Assembly: GCA_049642385.1 (NCBI GenBank)
Contig: JBAROU010000027.1
Location: 1 to 6,738, forward strand
Direction of reading: 5' to 3'
Length of the DNA stretch: 6,738 bases
DNA from: JBAROU01 sp049642385
Lineage (GTDB): Bacteria > Chloroflexota > Dehalococcoidia > DSTF01 > RBG-16-68-14
The position numbers and the translations under genes are program-made. This document shows positions 4,037 through 6,738 of the stretch, one piece after another. Numbering within the stretch: position 1 is the first letter of the stretch; every line of letters begins with the position of its first letter. Under the pieces are notes generated by a model. That model was not told the origin of the DNA. It ran no database searches and saw nothing but the letters and a program-made list of their open reading frames with translations.

Positions 4037-6738
4037 ATGTTCGAGCAGCTGTCCCTCGGCACCAAGGCGAAGAAGCGGACCGATGAACTGAACGAGATCG
4101 TGCTCGCCGCCCGTCACGAGCGGGATGCCCTCGGCGCGCTGTTCGAACAGCTCGACGGTCCCCGCGGCAGGCTCACCGAGGTGTCGACGTCGGTCGAGCA
4201 CGTGAGGGACAAGACGATTGACGCGGCCGCGCAGCTCACGGCAATCGTCGGACGCATTGCAGATCTTGACAAGCACGTAGCCGACTTCGAGGTGATCAAG
4301 GCGCAGGTCGCCGATATGACGGATATCGTGCGGCAGGCCCGGGAAGCTGCCGAACTGATGACCAATTCGGCGGGAGAGATCCAGAAACACCGCGAGGCAA
4401 TGGAGCAACTCGCAACGGAATACCGCGAGACGCGAGCAGCCGTCGAGGCGCTGGGCGCTCAGCGCCAGCTGGTGGCTGACGCGCACGCCGAGCTGCAGCG
4501 GTCCACCGACGGTCTGCGCGGCGCGCTCGATCAGACGGCCGAGATCAAACGTCAGCTGGGTCAGCTTCACACCCAGGCAGCGATGCTGGCGGACGACCAA
4601 ACGGCAATCAGGAAGACCGCGGAACACGTCCTGGACAACACCGCAGTCGTCACCCGCACGGTGAAGGAAATCGAATCGAGGATGGCGTCGCTCGGAGCGG
4701 TTCACGAGCTCGTGATGACGACCGAAGAACGAATCAAGTCTCTGAATGCCCTGGCCGAGCACGTGAGCGTCAAGGCGAAGGCGCTCGAGACCCAGCGGGT
4801 CACCGTCGACCACGCCACGTCCGAAGCGAGCAGGTTGAGCGAGATGGTGTGGGCAATGGAAGCGCAGATCGCCAAGCTGGAGGAGGGAAACCGTCAGATC
4901 ACCCGCGCGGAAGAAGTCCTGCGGCGGGCCGAAGAGTTCGCCGCAGGCGTCATCGAGGAGCTCAACGCCGCGACGGCGCGGCGTGATGAGTTCAGACGTG
5001 AGTCCGCGAGAGTCGAGAAGGATGGCGCCCAACTGATTCAGACGGTCAGCGCACAGATCGAGCGGCTCGCGATCGAGGGAAAGGCCTTCGACGCGCACGA
5101 GCAGCGCGTTGCCAGCCTGCAGGGCGCACTCGACACCGTCGAACGTCAGCTGGAAGTGGTCCTGGGCCGTCAGGAAACGGTCGGCAACCTCGATCGGAAG
5201 ACGGAGGAGCTCGGACAGACTTTGCGGCAGCTCTCGACGGAGGTCGGCGAGCTGTCACGCCGCCGCGCCGAAGTGGAGACGCTGGCGGATCGACTCGCGC
5301 GCGTGGACGCGACCGCTCGCGAGGCAGAGGCGAAGCAGGCGAGGCTCGAATCCGGCCGCGAACAGCTCGACGCGCTGCGCGCCGAGCTCGACGCCATCCA
5401 CGCCTCGCGCGCATCGGCGACCGAGCTGTGCACCCGTCTCAACGCCGATCGCCTGGCGCTCGAGACGGCCGCCACGAACATCACGCGCTTCTCGGCCGAC
5501 GCGCCAGCGATCGAGAACCAGCTCGCGGCCGTCCTCGAGAAACTCCGCTTCCTCGACGATGCGGATCGGATGGTGGAGAGAACCCGGGAGAACATCACGG
5601 CGCTCGAAGCCGTCTGGGAGCGGTCGAGCGAAAAGCTCCAGTTCGTCGAGAAGGTGGAACGACGTCTGCACGGGCTCCACACGCTCAACACGGAAGTCGG
5701 GCGGCGGATGGAGGAGCAGTTCGGGCGCCGCGCCGAGCTCGAGAGCCTGCGGATCCGCACCGACGAGATCAGCGCGCACCTCGGCGACGCGCACCAGAAG
5801 CTTGACGCGATTCGCGCGGCCCAGGAGAAAGTGCCTGCCATTCTGGAGTCGGCAGACAGCCTGGGCCGCGACATCGAACAGCTCGAGCAGCGGCTGAACG
5901 GCCTCAGACGCAGCGACACCGACCTCGCCGGCCAGGAGCAGCGACTCGACGCGCTCGTCGCCGCGAGCCGCGAACACTACGCGGCGATCGACGACCGCAC
6001 GACGCATCTCGAAGCGCTGACACAGGAGCTGAACCGCGCCGGCCTGCTCCGGAACGAGCTCGCCGGCGATCTGTCGCGCGTGCAGGGACAGTATCAGGAA
6101 ACCGCGGCGCGCATGGCCGCGACGGAAGGGCAGCTGAAACACGTCGAGACGCTCCGCCAGCAGCTCGACGACAGGCAGTCGGCGTTGATCGTTGCCGAGC
6201 AGCGGATGGCGGCCTTCGAGGCGCAGGCCGGGAATCTCGCGCGGCTCGCTGCCGACACCGATGTCAAGATTCAGGCGATCGCCGGCCGTGAAGCGATGGT
6301 TGCAGCGATCAAGGCGGAAGTCGATCAGGTGCGCGACGTAGCGGCCGCCGCGAAGAGCGACGTCGAGGCGATCGTCGAGCGTCGCGAGGAGCTGCACACG
6401 CTCCGGACCAGGCTCGACACGCTGGTCGAGGCATTCGGCGACACCGACGAGCGCGTGGCCAAGATCGAAGCCCGGCGAGCGCTCGTCGAAGAGGTGCAGT
6501 CGAAGGCCGAGATGATCGCCAACCTGCTGGAGGACATCGGCGCCAACCTCGACATGGTGGCCGCCCAGAAGGCACAGATCGAGTACGTGTCCGACCAGGT
6601 GGCGCGCCTCGAGTTCTCGGTCCAGCAGTCGCAGCACACGATGCGTGCCCTCCACCACGAGCGCGAGCGCGCCGAGCGCGTGGAAGAGGCCATCCGTCAG
6701 CTCCGGACTCGCGAACGGTCGCCGCGCCCGGCCGACAC
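4037..6738 (+). CDS. Giant coiled-coil protein of unknown function (3' end outside window)
   Basis: The frame is open from ATG 4037 to the right edge without a stop: 900 complete codons plus two bases. The start is fixed by AGGAG at 4026-4030 and the N-terminus reads MFEQLSLGTKAKKRTDEL. Essentially the whole visible protein is charged, heptad-like helix rich in Glu, Arg, Gln, Ala and Leu. It has one Cys (residue 465), two Trp and hardly any Pro until the last residues (RERSPRPAD), where the coil seems to end. No signal peptide, membrane segment, Walker motif or catalytic domain is visible, so it is probably a cytoplasmic rod or scaffold. Three copies of an RRxE(V/L)xxL motif occur at residues 409-416, 564-571 and 782-789, suggesting internal duplication. 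It resembles SMC or tropomyosin arms only in composition; an SMC head is absent from the N-terminus, so SMC is unlikely. A C-terminal domain beyond the window could change the call. Confidence 0.85.
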   Translation, partial: MFEQLSLGTKAKKRTDELNEIVLAARHERDALGALFEQLDGPRGRLTEVSTSVEHVRDKTIDAAAQLTAIVGRIADLDKHVADFEVIKAQVADMTDIVRQAREAAELMTNSAGEIQKHREAMEQLATEYRETRAAVEALGAQRQLVADAHAELQRSTDGLRGALDQTAEIKRQLGQLHTQAAMLADDQTAIRKTAEHVLDNTAVVTRTVKEIESRMASLGAVHELVMTTEERIKSLNALAEHVSVKAKALETQRVTVDHATSEASRLSEMVWAMEAQIAKLEEGNRQITRAEEVLRRAEEFAAGVIEELNAATARRDEFRRESARVEKDGAQLIQTVSAQIERLAIEGKAFDAHEQRVASLQGALDTVERQLEVVLGRQETVGNLDRKTEELGQTLRQLSTEVGELSRRRAEVETLADRLARVDATAREAEAKQARLESGREQLDALRAELDAIHASRASATELCTRLNADRLALETAATNITRFSADAPAIENQLAAVLEKLRFLDDADRMVERTRENITALEAVWERSSEKLQFVEKVERRLHGLHTLNTEVGRRMEEQFGRRAELESLRIRTDEISAHLGDAHQKLDAIRAAQEKVPAILESADSLGRDIEQLEQRLNGLRRSDTDLAGQEQRLDALVAASREHYAAIDDRTTHLEALTQELNRAGLLRNELAGDLSRVQGQYQETAARMAATEGQLKHVETLRQQLDDRQSALIVAEQRMAAFEAQAGNLARLAADTDVKIQAIAGREAMVAAIKAEVDQVRDVAAAAKSDVEAIVERREELHTLRTRLDTLVEAFGDTDERVAKIEARRALVEEVQSKAEMIANLLEDIGANLDMVAAQKAQIEYVSDQVARLEFSVQQSQHTMRALHHERERAERVEEAIRQLRTRERSPRPAD

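Noticed and set aside
2389..4065. A 558-residue minus-strand open frame opposite the acylase
   Set aside because: It is antisense to a gene with clear family motifs. Its sequence is Arg/Leu/Pro-rich with no recognisable domain, as expected from the shadow of GC-rich coding DNA.
3860..5098. A 412-residue minus-strand open frame across the intergenic gap and the coiled-coil 5' end
   Set aside because: It crosses a noncoding gap and the opposite strand of a better-supported gene, and shows no family features.
5255..6658. A 467-residue minus-strand open frame opposite the coiled-coil gene
   Set aside because: The plus strand gives continuous heptad-rich sequence from a strong ribosome binding site. 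The minus-strand product is a composition shadow without motifs or a supported start.
4037..6738. Calling the coiled-coil gene SMC or another chromosome-segregation ATPase
   Set aside because: An SMC would show a Walker A head at its N-terminus; none is present and the coil begins almost immediately.

Overview
The window is GC-rich bacterial DNA that most resembles a soil-type Acidobacteriota, possibly a Vicinamibacteria-like lineage. This is inferred from three things recalled from the families, not from a search: an HNH-endonuclease-motif protein of the type found in many copies in such genomes, a PEP-CTERM (exosortase) sorting signal, and a secreted acyl-homoserine-lactone/penicillin-type acylase. 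No rRNA, tRNA, insertion sequence or CRISPR array was seen.

Layout from left to right. Bases 1-143 may hold the 3' end of a plus-strand gene entering from the left. Its lysine-rich tail would be encoded by a 33-bp tandem repeat (32-163), with the stop codon inside the fourth, decayed copy. Bases 144-313 hold two operator-like inverted repeats. A plus-strand HNH-endonuclease-motif gene follows (314-1507); its last ~85 codons look unlike the family. Those codons run antisense across a minus-strand remnant (1360-1596) that encodes a clear PEP-CTERM signal but has no plausible start, so this is a decayed spot. A complete plus-strand secreted Ntn-hydrolase acylase lies at 1690-3816, with signal peptide, autoprocessing Gly-Ser site and catalytic residues visible. 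After a 220-base gap with two small hairpins, a very large coiled-coil protein gene begins at 4037 and is still open at the right edge (900 codons visible).

The genes do not form an obvious pathway. The acylase acts outside the cytoplasm, the HNH protein is probably a solitary, possibly mobile-derived gene, and the coiled-coil protein is probably a cytoplasmic scaffold of unknown role. Spacing of 180-220 bases suggests separate transcription units. The HNH and acylase genes lack a Shine-Dalgarno sequence and share TATCGTGGC exactly 12 bases before their ATGs, which suggests leaderless transcripts. The coiled-coil gene instead has a strong AGGAG site placed directly against a 7-bp hairpin.

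The items most worth a second look are the broken PEP-CTERM gene, the shared start-site motif, the repeat that straddles a stop codon, and the unidentified giant coiled-coil protein. I did not find convincing evidence of a new multi-gene defence or metabolic system.
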